64,000 nt of DNA from contig JAVBKZ010000012.1 of the NCBI GenBank assembly GCA_031553755.1, positions 1 to 64,000 on the forward strand. The letters are read 5' to 3'. Shown in pieces: positions 51,596 to 61,162 of the stretch. This DNA comes from JAIRVZ01 sp031553755. Its GTDB lineage: Bacteria > Bacteroidota > Bacteroidia > Bacteroidales > Azobacteroidaceae. The position numbers were made by a program, and so were the translations under genes. How positions within the stretch are numbered: the first letter of the stretch is position 1; each line of letters opens with the position of its first letter. The notes beneath the pieces are model-generated. The model had not been told where the DNA came from. It saw only the letters and a list, made by a program, of their open reading frames with translations, and ran no database searches.

Positions 51596-52972
51596 ATGTC
51601 ATTAATTAAATCAATATCCGGAATTCGTGGAACAATTGGCGGAAAAACCGGAGAAGGATTAACTCCTGTCGATGTTGTTAAGTTTACGGCTGCTTATGCT
51701 ACTTTGATTCGTTCGAAAAATCAATCATCATCCAATAAAATTGTGGTCGGACGAGATGCTCGTTTGTCTGGTGAAATGGTTAAAAACCTGGTAATCGGAA
51801 CGCTAAATGGAATGGGATTTGACGCTGTAGATATTGATTTCGCAACTACTCCCACCACAGAATTAGCCGTAACGATGGAAAATGCTGCCGGAGGTATCAT
51901 CCTCACTGCAAGCCATAATCCAAAACAATGGAATGCATTAAAATTACTCAACGAAAAAGGAGAATTTTTGAATGCCGCGGAAGGTCAGGAAATTCTCAAA
52001 ATAGCGGAAGCAGAAGATTTTAACTTCATTGATGTCGACAATCTCGGACACGCAACTGCCGATACAACATATACTCAAAAACACATCGAACATGTACTTA
52101 ATCTTGAATTGGTTGATGTTGAAGCAATTCGTAAATCCAATTTCACGGTAGCTATCGATTGTGTAAATTCTGTGGGAGGAATTGCTATTCCCGCCTTGTT
52201 AGAGGCCTTAGGTGTAAAAAACATAAAAAGTATCAATTGTGAACCTACCGGAAATTTTGCTCACAATCCGGAACCACTTCCTGAACATTTAACGGAAATA
52301 TCCGATTTGATGAAAACAGCAAAAGCCGACATTGGATTTGTTGTTGACCCGGATGTCGACCGTTTGGCAATCATTTGCGAAGACGGAAGCATGTTTGGAG
52401 AAGAATACACTTTAGTTGCCATATCCGATTTTATCCTTTCTCATACAATAGGAAACACTGTTTCTAATCTCAGTTCAACACGCGCATTACGTGATGTTAC
52501 CCAAAAACATGGAGGAAAATACGAAGCAGCAGCCGTTGGAGAAGTGAATGTGGTTGAAAAAATGAAAGCAACCAACGCCATCATTGGAGGTGAAGGAAAT
52601 GGCGGAATAATCTATCCTGCAAGTCATTACGGAAGAGATGCTTTAGTAGGTATAGCATTGTTCTTAACTCAATTGGCTAAATCAGGAAAAAAAGTAAGCG
52701 AATTGCGTGCTTCATATCCTAACTACTTCATGGCGAAACAAAAAGTAGAATTGACTGCCAACACTAATATTAACGCGATTTTAGAGACGGTCAAAAATAA
52801 ATACGCGGAATATCCTATCAATGATATTGATGGCGTGAAAATAGATTTTCCAAATAAATGGGTACATCTTCGCAAATCAAACACAGAACCGATTATCCGT
52901 ATTTACACAGAAGCTCCAACCATGCAAGAAGCAGAAGCGTTGGCAGCAGAAATTAAGAATACAATGAAATAA
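51596..52972 (+). CDS. glmM: Phosphohexomutase, probably phosphoglucosamine mutase
   Basis: The protein has 458 residues. SGIRGTIGGKTGEGL opens the family. The phosphoserine loop is LTASHNPKQWN, the metal loop is VDPDVDRLA, the sugar-binding loop is GEGNGGIIYPASHYGRDAL, and the phosphate-binding site is RKSNTEPIIRIYTEA. This form in Bacteroidales is usually assigned to GlmM, which makes glucosamine 1-phosphate for peptidoglycan, but phosphomannomutase activity is not excluded. Confidence 0.85.
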   Translation: MSLIKSISGIRGTIGGKTGEGLTPVDVVKFTAAYATLIRSKNQSSSNKIVVGRDARLSGEMVKNLVIGTLNGMGFDAVDIDFATTPTTELAVTMENAAGGIILTASHNPKQWNALKLLNEKGEFLNAAEGQEILKIAEAEDFNFIDVDNLGHATADTTYTQKHIEHVLNLELVDVEAIRKSNFTVAIDCVNSVGGIAIPALLEALGVKNIKSINCEPTGNFAHNPEPLPEHLTEISDLMKTAKADIGFVVDPDVDRLAIICEDGSMFGEEYTLVAISDFILSHTIGNTVSNLSSTRALRDVTQKHGGKYEAAAVGEVNVVEKMKATNAIIGGEGNGGIIYPASHYGRDALVGIALFLTQLAKSGKKVSELRASYPNYFMAKQKVELTANTNINAILETVKNKYAEYPINDIDGVKIDFPNKWVHLRKSNTEPIIRIYTEAPTMQEAEALAAEIKNTMK

Positions 52973-52986
52973 TTAAGAAAATAAAA

Positions 52987-53070
52987 GCCCCATCCTAACC
53001 TTCCCCAAAGGGGAAGGGATATCATAAGCAAAAATAGCTCCCTCTCTTTGGGAGAGGGCGGGGGGAGAGA
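52987..53070. repeat. Intergenic hairpin pair (CCTTCCCC and CCCTCTC arms)
   Basis: CCTTCCCC-AAA-GGGGAAGG (52999-53017) is followed by CCCTCTC-TTTGG-GAGAGGG (53040-53058), G-rich and unlike the flanking AT-rich DNA. Similar hairpin spacers occur in many Bacteroidota intergenic regions. It may also terminate glmM transcription, although no T-run is adjacent. Confidence 0.65.
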
Positions 53071-53096
53071 CTTTTCATTTCTTTAATTTTAAAAAG

Positions 53097-54578
53097 ATGG
53101 CAAAAGAATTAAAAGAACTGACTTCAAGAGAAGAAAACTATTCACAATGGTATAACGATTTGGTAATCAAGGCCGATTTGGCAGAAAATTCTGCCGTACG
53201 AGGCTGTATGGTTATCAAACCATACGGATATGCAATCTGGGAAAAAATGCAACGCTACCTCGACGATATGTTCAAGGAAACCGGACACGTAAACGCGTAT
53301 TTTCCATTATTTATTCCCAAATCATTTTTAAGTAAAGAAGCCGACCACGTAGAAGGATTCGCTAAAGAATGCGCTGTAGTAACTCATTATCGTTTGAAAA
53401 ATGATCCGAATGGAAAAGGTGTAGTAGTTGACCCGGAAGCCAAATTGGAAGAAGAATTAATCGTTCGTCCGACTTCTGAAACAATCATCTGGAATACTTA
53501 TCGCAATTGGATACAATCATATCGCGACCTGCCGATTCTCTGCAATCAGTGGGCGAATGTTGTTCGTTGGGAAATGCGTACACGTTTATTCCTGCGTACT
53601 GCGGAATTCCTTTGGCAAGAAGGACATACGGCTCATGCAACTCAGGAAGAAGCTTTGGAAGAAACACGCAAGATGTTGGATGTCTATGCCGAATTTGCTG
53701 AAAAATACATGGCTGTACCTGTTTTAAAAGGAGTTAAATCTGCCAATGAACGTTTTGCCGGAGCCGTTGAAACATTTTGTATCGAAGCTTTGATGCAAGA
53801 CGGAAAAGCATTACAGGCAGGAACTTCTCACTTTTTAGGTCAAAATTTTGCCAAAGCTTTCGATGTCCAATTTGCGGATAAAGACGGTAAACGTGATTAC
53901 GTTTGGGCTACTTCATGGGGAGTTTCCACTCGATTGATGGGAGCATTAATCATGTCTCACTCTGACGATAACGGATTGGTTCTTCCTCCGAAATTAGCTC
54001 CATTTCAGGTTGTTATCGTTCCTATTTATAAAAACGAAGAACAACTATCTCAAATCAATGATAAAATTTCAGGAATTGTCGATAAACTGAAAGCATTGGG
54101 AATTAGCGTAAAATACGATAACTCCGACAACAAAAAACCGGGATGGAAATTTGCAGAATATGAACTGAAAGGAGTTCCTGTTCGTTTAGCGATGGGAGGA
54201 AGAGACTTGGAAAACAATACGGTAGAAATTGCTCGCCGTGATACGCTTACAAAAGAAACTGTAACTTGTGACAATATCGAAATTTATATCAAAAACTTGT
54301 TGGACGATATTCAACAAAATATCTACAATAAAGCATTTAAACTTCGCGAATCTTTGACTACAACCGCAGATACTTACGAAGAATTCAAAGAAAAAATTGA
54401 AAACGGAGGATTTATTCTTGCTCATTGGGATGGCACTTCCGAAACAGAAGAACGAATCAAAGAGGAAACAAAAGCGACTATCCGTTGCATTCCTTTCGAT
54501 GGAGAAATGACTCCCGGAAAATGTATGGTAACAGGCAAACCATCTATTCAAAGAGTCGTTTTTGCAAGGTCGTATTGA
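53097..54578 (+). CDS. proS: Prolyl-tRNA synthetase (eukaryote/archaeal-like short form)
   Basis: The protein has 493 residues. YSQWYNDLVIKADLAENSAVRGCMVIKPYGYAIWE is the class II motif 1 region; VRPTSETIIW and NVVRWEMRTRLFLRTAEFLWQEGHTAHA are motif 2; the motif 3 region contains STRLMGALIMSHSDDNGLVLPP. The C-terminal domain ends VVFARSY with the terminal Tyr typical of this form, which lacks the bacterial insertion domain. It charges tRNA-Pro; a tRNA-Pro(CGG) gene lies near 15.8 kb. Confidence 0.95.
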   Translation: MAKELKELTSREENYSQWYNDLVIKADLAENSAVRGCMVIKPYGYAIWEKMQRYLDDMFKETGHVNAYFPLFIPKSFLSKEADHVEGFAKECAVVTHYRLKNDPNGKGVVVDPEAKLEEELIVRPTSETIIWNTYRNWIQSYRDLPILCNQWANVVRWEMRTRLFLRTAEFLWQEGHTAHATQEEALEETRKMLDVYAEFAEKYMAVPVLKGVKSANERFAGAVETFCIEALMQDGKALQAGTSHFLGQNFAKAFDVQFADKDGKRDYVWATSWGVSTRLMGALIMSHSDDNGLVLPPKLAPFQVVIVPIYKNEEQLSQINDKISGIVDKLKALGISVKYDNSDNKKPGWKFAEYELKGVPVRLAMGGRDLENNTVEIARRDTLTKETVTCDNIEIYIKNLLDDIQQNIYNKAFKLRESLTTTADTYEEFKEKIENGGFILAHWDGTSETEERIKEETKATIRCIPFDGEMTPGKCMVTGKPSIQRVVFARSY

Positions 54579-54684
54579 GACACACTCATTGGCAATTATC
54601 AATTTCTAACTAAATTTTGTTTCTTTTTTATGAACAAATGATATTTTTAGGTGTTTAGTATATATATTATCAATTTTAAAAATT

Positions 54685-54900
54685 GTGGTTATGAAAAATG
54701 GAGGTCAATTATTAGGCGGACTTGCTTTAGGCGCGTTGGTTGGAGTAGGAATCGGATATTTAATTGGTGTTGATTCTGAAAAGAAAAAACAATGGCTAAA
54801 ATTTATAAGCGCCAAAGTTCTCCGTCGCGAATGTTGCTGTGGCGATGATTGCGATTGTGATGAAGAAAAAATTGAAGTTTCGGAAAACAAAGTTGATTAA
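54685..54900 (+). CDS. Small YtxH-type membrane protein with Cys-rich tail
   Basis: The protein has 71 residues (start at Met1 or Met3). A glycine-rich membrane helix (GGLALGALVGVGIGYLIG) precedes a short basic segment and a tail RRECCCGDDCDCDEE with five cysteines. The helix matches the YtxH family of stress-associated membrane proteins; the cysteine tail is an unusual addition that could bind metal. Monocistronic, with a strong terminator behind it. Confidence 0.75.
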   Translation: MVMKNGGQLLGGLALGALVGVGIGYLIGVDSEKKKQWLKFISAKVLRRECCCGDDCDCDEEKIEVSENKVD

Positions 54901-54920
54901 TTTTGGATTTTGAGAACTTT

Positions 54921-54968
54921 ACTTCCGCTGTTTCTTACTATTATGAGAATAACAGCGGAAGTTTTTTT
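54921..54968. terminator. Terminator shared by the YtxH and PqqD-like genes
   Basis: ACTTCCGCTGTT (54921-54932) pairs with AACAGCGGAAGT (54951-54962), followed by T7 on the plus strand. It lies between two convergent genes. Confidence 0.85.
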
Positions 54969-55311
54969 ATTCATTAACAGTAATAAATCCGTTTCTGTAT
55001 AAATTTTGTAAAAAAATCAAAACCCTTTCTTTAAATTGATTTTCCTCTTCTTCCATGTGGGATAATTCATTTAAAATATCCCTGACATTTTTTTTACCAT
55101 CAATAAGAAGCCAAACCAAAGTCCCATTTTTATCCAATTTTAATTGAATTTCATTTTTCTTATTTTTAGGTAAAAATAATTTAGCCATCCATATGCTCTT
55201 AAAACGAGGAATTACAATTGAAATTAAACCGTCTTCATTTGTTACAGATGAAATTCCAACTTTAATCGCCGGTTTTAATCCTAACCAATTTTGAGATATT
55301 ACTTTCGACAT
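54967..55311 (-). CDS. PqqD-like peptide-carrier domain protein
   Basis: The protein has 114 residues. The C-terminal half (LDKNGTLVWLLIDGKKNVRDILNEL, then FLQNLYRNGFI) matches PqqD/RRE-type domains that bind the leader of a peptide substrate in ribosomal peptide pathways. Neither a peptide maturase nor a precursor peptide is recognised in the adjacent genes. It may have been recruited for another protein-binding job. Convergent with the YtxH gene; a non-coding stretch of 275 bases separates it from corA. Confidence 0.75.
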   Translation of the reverse strand: MSKVISQNWLGLKPAIKVGISSVTNEDGLISIVIPRFKSIWMAKLFLPKNKKNEIQLKLDKNGTLVWLLIDGKKNVRDILNELSHMEEEENQFKERVLIFLQNLYRNGFITVNE

Positions 55312-55586
55312 TTAATCAAAAAATTATAAGTAACTGTTTAAATTTACAATGGGAAAAATATGGATTTTTTGACCACATAAAGCACATAGGACACATAAGT
55401 TTTATCCTCTAATTATTTAAGACATCAAATGTATAAAAATTTTCGCGTATATCTTAATTATGAAGTTATTTAGACTTTTTATTTAAACCGTTTTTTGACT
55501 TTTATTTTATAAAATTTCGTATAACAGTTTCTAAATTTATCATGTATATTTGCGTTCAAGTTGACAATTAAAAATTCTTCATTTAA
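55312..55586. other. AT-rich spacer between the PqqD-like and corA genes
   Basis: No gene seen. It holds a CACATAA-type degenerate repeat near 55375 (CACATAAAGCACATAGGACACATAA, three CACATA-like units) and the corA -7 element at 55545-55552. Nothing else stands out. Confidence 0.5.
55545..55552 (+). promoter_or_regulatory. -7 element TATATTTG for corA
   Basis: Exact TAnnTTTG match 34 bases before the start codon. Confidence 0.55.
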
Positions 55587-56642
55587 ATGACAAACCGAAT
55601 GAAACAAAAATCTACTTTAAAAAATAATCTCAACTATACAGGGGAGAAAACAACTCCAACAGGAATCCATTTCATTCAATATTCTGAAAACTTTTTCCTG
55701 GAACAAAAAATAAATGACACAAAAGAAATTATTCCCCTGATGCAAAACAATTATGTGCATTGGATAAAGGTTTCCGGAATGAACAATCCTGATTTAATTG
55801 TTGACCTGGTAAAAAAATTCGGATTAAATATACTGGACGCCAAGGATATATTAACCCCCCAACATATTGCCACTGTAGAAGAATTTGATGAAAATATTTT
55901 TATTGTTTTGACTGCCGTATACAACAAAAAAGGAGATGAAGAACTTTATACAGAACATATCGCGTTGATTCTTGGAAAAAATTATGTAATCAGTTTTCAG
56001 GAAAGCAACGAACCGCTGTTTGATAATATATACAAGGCGACTAAAGAAAATTCAATGAGGATCGACAATAAAAACGCCGATTTTTTACTCGCTACTTTAT
56101 TAAATGAAATCATTAAAAACTACAATAATTGTCTCTCCCAATTGGAAGATTCTCTCGAAGATTTAGAAGAAAAATTATTAGATATCAATAGTTTAAAAGA
56201 TAACCTGATCAGTGAAATACAAGAAAAAAGAAGAAATACAATCACGCTTCGTAAAATATTATCTCCTCTTAAAGATCAGTTTTCAAAACTTCTACGCGCG
56301 GATAATTCGTTAATACAACAACATGAATTACCTTTTTACAAAGACTTATACGACCAATTATTATATGTTTTACAAAATATGGAATTCTGTCGCGAAATTA
56401 TTTCGTCTCTGATTGACTTATATCTGAACAACAACGACTTAAAAATGAATTTCATCATGAAACGGTTAACCGTAGTTTCTACCATTTTCATTCCATTAAC
56501 TTTCTTAGTCGGAGTATGGGGTATGAATTTCAAATTTATGCCCGAATTAGATTGGAAATACGGATATTTTTGCGCCTGGGGATTAATGATTATTACAGGA
56601 ATCATTGTCTGGATTTTTCTCAAAAAACGAAGATGGTTTTAA
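55587..56642 (+). CDS. corA: CorA-family magnesium/cobalt transporter
   Basis: The protein has 351 residues. The long N-terminal cytoplasmic part (beta strands then helices) ends in two membrane helices near the C-terminus. The selectivity signature VWGMNFKFMPEL sits between them, and the tail ends in the basic KKRRWF. CorA forms a pentameric Mg2+ channel in the inner membrane. Length and the GMN motif are normal. Met5 is a possible alternative start. Confidence 0.93.
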   Translation: MTNRMKQKSTLKNNLNYTGEKTTPTGIHFIQYSENFFLEQKINDTKEIIPLMQNNYVHWIKVSGMNNPDLIVDLVKKFGLNILDAKDILTPQHIATVEEFDENIFIVLTAVYNKKGDEELYTEHIALILGKNYVISFQESNEPLFDNIYKATKENSMRIDNKNADFLLATLLNEIIKNYNNCLSQLEDSLEDLEEKLLDINSLKDNLISEIQEKRRNTITLRKILSPLKDQFSKLLRADNSLIQQHELPFYKDLYDQLLYVLQNMEFCREIISSLIDLYLNNNDLKMNFIMKRLTVVSTIFIPLTFLVGVWGMNFKFMPELDWKYGYFCAWGLMIITGIIVWIFLKKRRWF

Positions 56643-56772
56643 TTTCACACTTTTTCTTTCCATAAGATATATTTTTTCTAAAATAAATCTCTTTTTGAAA
56701 ACAAAATAACAAAATAAACATTATTTTGAAAATAAAAATATAGGAAATATGGTTTTTTGATTATTTTAATTT

Positions 56773-56780
56773 ATCTTTGC
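56773..56780 (+). promoter_or_regulatory. -7 element TATCTTTG for asnA
   Basis: Exact TAnnTTTG match 90 bases before the asnA start, leaving a fairly long leader. Confidence 0.45.
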
Positions 56781-56870
56781 CACTCATAAAAATACTGAAT
56801 GCTGAACGCTGAACAAATAAATATACACTAATTCCGATTGATTACTTAATAAATTATTAAATTATAAAAT

Positions 56871-57908
56871 ATGAGTTATCTAATAAAACCTCGATCTTAT
56901 CAATCATTGCTCAACATGACAGAAACTGAAATGGGAATCAAAAACATAAAAGATTTTTTCCAACAAAACCTGTCGTCAGAACTTCGTTTAAGAAGAACTA
57001 CCGCTCCATTATTTGTTCTTAAAGGAACAGGAATAAATGATGATCTAAGTGGAATTGAAAGAGCCGTAACATTTCCTATCAAAGATTTGAATGATTCGAA
57101 AGCGGAAATCGTACATTCATTAGCCAAATGGAAAAGGCTCACATTAGCCGATTATAATATAGAATCCGGTTTTGGAATTTATACCGACATGAACGCTATC
57201 CGTTCGGACGAAGAATTAGGAAATCTGCATTCCTTATATGTCGACCAATGGGATTGGGAATTAGTAATGGAAGAATCTGACCGGAATATCGCATTCTTAA
57301 AAGAAATCGTAACTCGCATATACGCGGCAATGGTGCGTACCGAATATATGGTTTACGAAATGTTTCCTCATATTAAACCTATATTACCTAAAAAAATTAA
57401 GTTTATTCATTCGGAAGAATTACTAAAAATGTATCCCGGATACACTTCTAAAGAAAGGGAAGACGCGATCTGCAAAGAATACAAAGCTGTTTTTATTTTC
57501 GGAATCGGATGTAAATTGAGTAACGGAGAAAAACACGATAACCGTGCTCCCGACTACGATGACTGGTCGACAACCGCAGAAAACGGATTACCCGGCCTGA
57601 ATGGCGATTTATTGCTTTGGAACGATGTATTAGACAGGGCTGTCGAAATTTCATCGATGGGAATCCGTGTTAATCCCGATACGATGCTAAGACAACTCGA
57701 ACTGACAGGAACTGAAGACCGTAAAAGTTTGTATTTCCATAAACGTCTGCTCAATAAAGAATTACCTCAAACCATCGGAGGTGGTATCGGTCAATCACGT
57801 CTTTGTATGTTTTATCTGAGAAAAGGACATATCGGAGAAATACAAGCCAGTATTTGGCCTGAGGAAATGAGAACCGAAGCACAAAAAATCGGAATGCACT
57901 TGATTTAG
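56871..57908 (+). CDS. asnA: Aspartate--ammonia ligase
   Basis: The protein has 345 residues. LRLRRTTAPLFVLKGTGINDDLSG, VTFPIKDLN, GIYTDMNAIRSDEEL, HSLYVDQWDWELVM and GGGIGQSRLCMFYL are all AsnA signatures of the class II synthetase-like fold. It makes asparagine from aspartate and ammonia with ATP in the cytoplasm. Complete. ung follows 20 bases downstream and may be co-transcribed. Confidence 0.96.
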   Translation: MSYLIKPRSYQSLLNMTETEMGIKNIKDFFQQNLSSELRLRRTTAPLFVLKGTGINDDLSGIERAVTFPIKDLNDSKAEIVHSLAKWKRLTLADYNIESGFGIYTDMNAIRSDEELGNLHSLYVDQWDWELVMEESDRNIAFLKEIVTRIYAAMVRTEYMVYEMFPHIKPILPKKIKFIHSEELLKMYPGYTSKEREDAICKEYKAVFIFGIGCKLSNGEKHDNRAPDYDDWSTTAENGLPGLNGDLLLWNDVLDRAVEISSMGIRVNPDTMLRQLELTGTEDRKSLYFHKRLLNKELPQTIGGGIGQSRLCMFYLRKGHIGEIQASIWPEEMRTEAQKIGMHLI

Positions 57909-57928
57909 TTTGTTTATTTGGTAGAAAT

Positions 57929-58591
57929 ATGGATGTAAAAATAGAGCCTTCGTGGAAAGAGAAGTTGCAAGCGGAATTTGAAAAAGATTATTTTGAGAAA
58001 TTAATCGCTTTTGTCAAAAATGAATATGCAACTCAAACCATCTATCCTCCGGGGAAATTAATATTCAACGCGTTTGAACAATGTCCTTTTGAAAATCTAA
58101 AAGTCGTTATTCTCGGTCAAGATCCTTATCATGAACCCGGACAGGCGCATGGTTTATGTTTTTCGGTCAATGATGGAATACAGTTTCCGCCGTCTCTTCA
58201 AAATATTTTTAAAGAAATTGAAACAGATTTGGGAATTGTTGCACCCAAAACAGGAAATTTGTTGAGATGGGCACAACAAGGCGTATTATTATTAAACGCG
58301 ACACTTACGGTACGGGCACATACGGCAGGTTCACACCAGAATAAAGGTTGGGAAACATTCACAGATGCTGTTATTCATCGAATCGCGGAAGAAAAAGAAA
58401 ATGTAGTATTTATTCTTTGGGGTTCTTACGCACAAAAAAAAGGAGAATTTATTAATCCCAATAGACATTTGGTTTTAAAATCGCCCCACCCCTCTCCTCT
58501 TTCGGCTCACCGTGGTTTTTTTGGGAATAAGCATTTCTATAAAGCAAACGAATATTTAAAACAAACAGGGCAAATTCCAATTGAATGGTAA
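57929..58591 (+). CDS. ung: Uracil-DNA glycosylase (family 1)
   Basis: The protein has 220 residues. The water-activating loop GQDPYHEPGQAHGLCFSV, the motif LLLNATLTV and the leucine loop HPSPLSAHRGFFGNKHF are intact. Ung removes uracil from DNA, starting base-excision repair. Normal length; probably an operon with asnA, after which the spacing holds repeat DNA. Confidence 0.96.
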   Translation: MDVKIEPSWKEKLQAEFEKDYFEKLIAFVKNEYATQTIYPPGKLIFNAFEQCPFENLKVVILGQDPYHEPGQAHGLCFSVNDGIQFPPSLQNIFKEIETDLGIVAPKTGNLLRWAQQGVLLLNATLTVRAHTAGSHQNKGWETFTDAVIHRIAEEKENVVFILWGSYAQKKGEFINPNRHLVLKSPHPSPLSAHRGFFGNKHFYKANEYLKQTGQIPIEW

Positions 58592-58692
58592 ACCCCTACA
58601 TCCCCTGAAGGGGACTTTCGAAATAGTAGTCTTCATTTAGGAAACAGAAATAAAATAACAATTCAACAATCAAACAATTATAAACTAAGGAT

Positions 58693-58817
58693 GTTGTCCC
58701 AAAAGCCTGTCATCCCGCGCTTGACGCGGGATCTTCTAATAAATCATTATTGATTCTTAGTAGATTGCGGGTCAAGCCCGCAATGACAAATGTTCCTAAG
58801 CATGACTTTTAGACAAC
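58693..58817. mobile_element. MITE-like 125-bp palindromic element
   Basis: Short inverted termini (GTTGTC...CAAAAG at the left, CTTTTAGACAAC at the right) enclose two hairpins: ATCCCGCG-CTTGA-CGCGGGAT (58712-58732) and ATTGCGGG-TCAAG-CCCGCAAT (58764-58784). The G+C-rich arms contrast with the surrounding DNA. No coding capacity. It resembles widely distributed bacterial palindromic repeats with CTTGA/TCAAG loops. It separates ung and maeB, and a short CCCCTGAAGGGG-type hairpin lies just before it near 58600. Confidence 0.75.
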
Positions 58818-58841
58818 TAATTTAGGGGTAAATAAAAAATT

Positions 58842-61124
58842 ATGGCAAAAATAACAAAAGAAGACGCTCTCTTGTATCACTCACAAGGGAAACCCGGTAA
58901 GATTGAAGTAGTTCCAACCAAACCTTATAGTACTCAAAGAGATTTATCATTGGCATATTCTCCTGGAGTTGCGGAGCCTTGTTTGGAAATAGAAAAAAAT
59001 CCCGAAACAGCTTATGATTATACTTCGAAAGGAAACTTGGTAGCCGTTATTTCAAATGGTACAGCCGTTTTAGGGCTTGGAGACATCGGCGCATTATCCG
59101 GGAAACCGGTAATGGAAGGAAAAGGATTACTTTTCAAAATATTCGCAGGAATAGATGTATTTGATATCGAAATCGATGAAAAAGATCCGGAAAAATTCAT
59201 ACAAGCGGTAAAAGCAATCGCTCCTACTTTCGGAGGAATCAATTTGGAAGATATCAAAGCTCCCGAATGTTTCGAAATAGAAAACCGATTGAAAGAAGAG
59301 TTGAATATTCCGGTTATGCATGACGACCAACACGGAACCGCGATTATTTCTTCTGCCGGAATTATCAACGCATTGGAATTAGCAGATAAAAAAATCGAAG
59401 ATGTTCGTATCGTTGTAAATGGAGCCGGAGCATCGGCAAATTCTTGCACTAAATTATATATCGCGCTTGGAGCAAGAAAAGAAAACATCGTGATGTGCGA
59501 CAGTAAAGGAGTTATTTCTGTCCGTCGTACAGATTTGAACGAATCTAAAAAATACTTCGCGACAGAAAGAAATGTCAATACATTGGCTGAAGCCGTTGCT
59601 GGAGCTGATGTATTTCTTGGCCTTTCCGTAGCCGATGTTTTGACTGTTGAAATGGTTCAGTCAATGAATACAAATCCTATTGTTTTCGCATTGGCTAATC
59701 CTAATCCGGAAATTTCTTATGAAAAAGCAAAATCTTCGCGCGAAGATTTGATTTTCGCGACCGGACGTTCTGACTACGCTAATCAAATCAACAACGTTCT
59801 CGGATTTCCCTATATCTTCAGAGGTGCATTGGATGTAAGAGCTACATGTATTAACGAAGAAATGAAATTAGCAGCCGTAAGAGCCATTGCTGCTTTAGCC
59901 AAGGAAGCTGTTCCGGATGTTGTGAATGCGGCTTACGGATTAACAAGACTTTCATTCGGAAGAGATTATATTATTCCAAAACCTCTCGATCCTCGTTTGC
60001 TTACATGGGTTTCAGTAGCTGTAGCAAAAGCTGCAATCGAATCGGGAGTGGCTAGAAGAACAATAACGGATTGGGACGAATACGCGATTAAGCTAAGAGA
60101 CCTGATGGGTTATGATAATAAAATGCTTCGCCAATTCACAGATATGGCAAAACAAAATCCCAAACGCGTTGTATTCGCGGAAGGTAGTCATGAAAATATG
60201 CTGAAAGCTGCTGTAACAGCCAAAGCAGAAGGAATTTGCCAACCTATATTATTAGGAAATGATGAAAGAATTGAAAAATTAGCCGCGGAATTGCATTTGG
60301 ATTTAGACGGTATTGAAATCGTTAATCTCCGTCATGATCGTGAAGAAGAACGCAGAAATCGTTATGCCAAAATATTGGCAGAAAAACGTTCCAGAGAAGG
60401 TGCCACTTACGATGAAGCCAAAGATAAAATGTATGAACGCAATTATTTTGGAATGATGATGGTAGAAACCGGAGATGCTGATGCTTTCATCACTGGTGTT
60501 TATACCAAATATTCCAATACAATCAAAGTTGCCAAAGAAGTAATAGGCATCAGAGAGGGTTATTCACACTTCGGTGCGATGCACATTCTAACCGGTAAAA
60601 AAGGAACATTCTTTTTGGCGGATACACTAATCAATCGTCACCCATCAACGGAAGTTTTGACAGATATCGCGCGTTTGGCAAATCACGCTGTTCAATTTTT
60701 TGCAAACAAACCGGTAATGGCAATGTTGTCTTATTCAAACTTTGGCGCCGATCAGGAAGGAAGTCCGGCAAGTGTACATGAAGTGGTTCGCTATATGCAA
60801 GAAAAATATCCCGATTTATTGATTGACGGAGAAATGCAAGTAAACTTCGCTTTAGACAAGAAATTAAGAGACACAAAATATCCCTTCAATAAATTGAAAG
60901 GACAAGATGTCAATACCTTGATTTTTCCGAATCTGAGTTCTGCCAATACAGCACAAAAACTTCTACAAGAAATGGGAGTTGGAGAAATGATTGGTCCTAT
61001 TCAAATGGGATTAAATAAACCTATTCACTTCACTGATATAGAAAGTTCCGTTCGTGACATTGTCAACATCACAACTGTTGCGGTTATTGACGCTATTGTT
61101 CAGGATGCTCGAAAAAAGAAATAA
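58842..61124 (+). CDS. maeB: NADP-dependent malic enzyme with phosphotransacetylase-like domain
   Basis: The protein has 760 residues. The N-terminal malic enzyme part has YSPGVAEPCLEI, GTAVLGLGDIG, MHDDQHGTAI and the nucleotide site VVNGAGASANSC. From about residue 430 the sequence matches the phosphotransacetylase fold (RVVFAEGSHENMLKAAV, GNDERIEKLA, NYFGMMMVETGDADAFITG), which in MaeB is regulatory rather than catalytic. It decarboxylates malate to pyruvate. Complete; a terminator follows. Confidence 0.95.
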   Translation: MAKITKEDALLYHSQGKPGKIEVVPTKPYSTQRDLSLAYSPGVAEPCLEIEKNPETAYDYTSKGNLVAVISNGTAVLGLGDIGALSGKPVMEGKGLLFKIFAGIDVFDIEIDEKDPEKFIQAVKAIAPTFGGINLEDIKAPECFEIENRLKEELNIPVMHDDQHGTAIISSAGIINALELADKKIEDVRIVVNGAGASANSCTKLYIALGARKENIVMCDSKGVISVRRTDLNESKKYFATERNVNTLAEAVAGADVFLGLSVADVLTVEMVQSMNTNPIVFALANPNPEISYEKAKSSREDLIFATGRSDYANQINNVLGFPYIFRGALDVRATCINEEMKLAAVRAIAALAKEAVPDVVNAAYGLTRLSFGRDYIIPKPLDPRLLTWVSVAVAKAAIESGVARRTITDWDEYAIKLRDLMGYDNKMLRQFTDMAKQNPKRVVFAEGSHENMLKAAVTAKAEGICQPILLGNDERIEKLAAELHLDLDGIEIVNLRHDREEERRNRYAKILAEKRSREGATYDEAKDKMYERNYFGMMMVETGDADAFITGVYTKYSNTIKVAKEVIGIREGYSHFGAMHILTGKKGTFFLADTLINRHPSTEVLTDIARLANHAVQFFANKPVMAMLSYSNFGADQEGSPASVHEVVRYMQEKYPDLLIDGEMQVNFALDKKLRDTKYPFNKLKGQDVNTLIFPNLSSANTAQKLLQEMGVGEMIGPIQMGLNKPIHFTDIESSVRDIVNITTVAVIDAIVQDARKKK

Positions 61125-61162
61125 CTACACTTCACATCTCGGAAATGTGAAATAAAAACGAC

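Noticed and set aside
59018..59578. 186-residue frame antisense to maeB
   Set aside because: It mirrors the malic enzyme domain and has no domain features, so it is a shadow of maeB codon usage.
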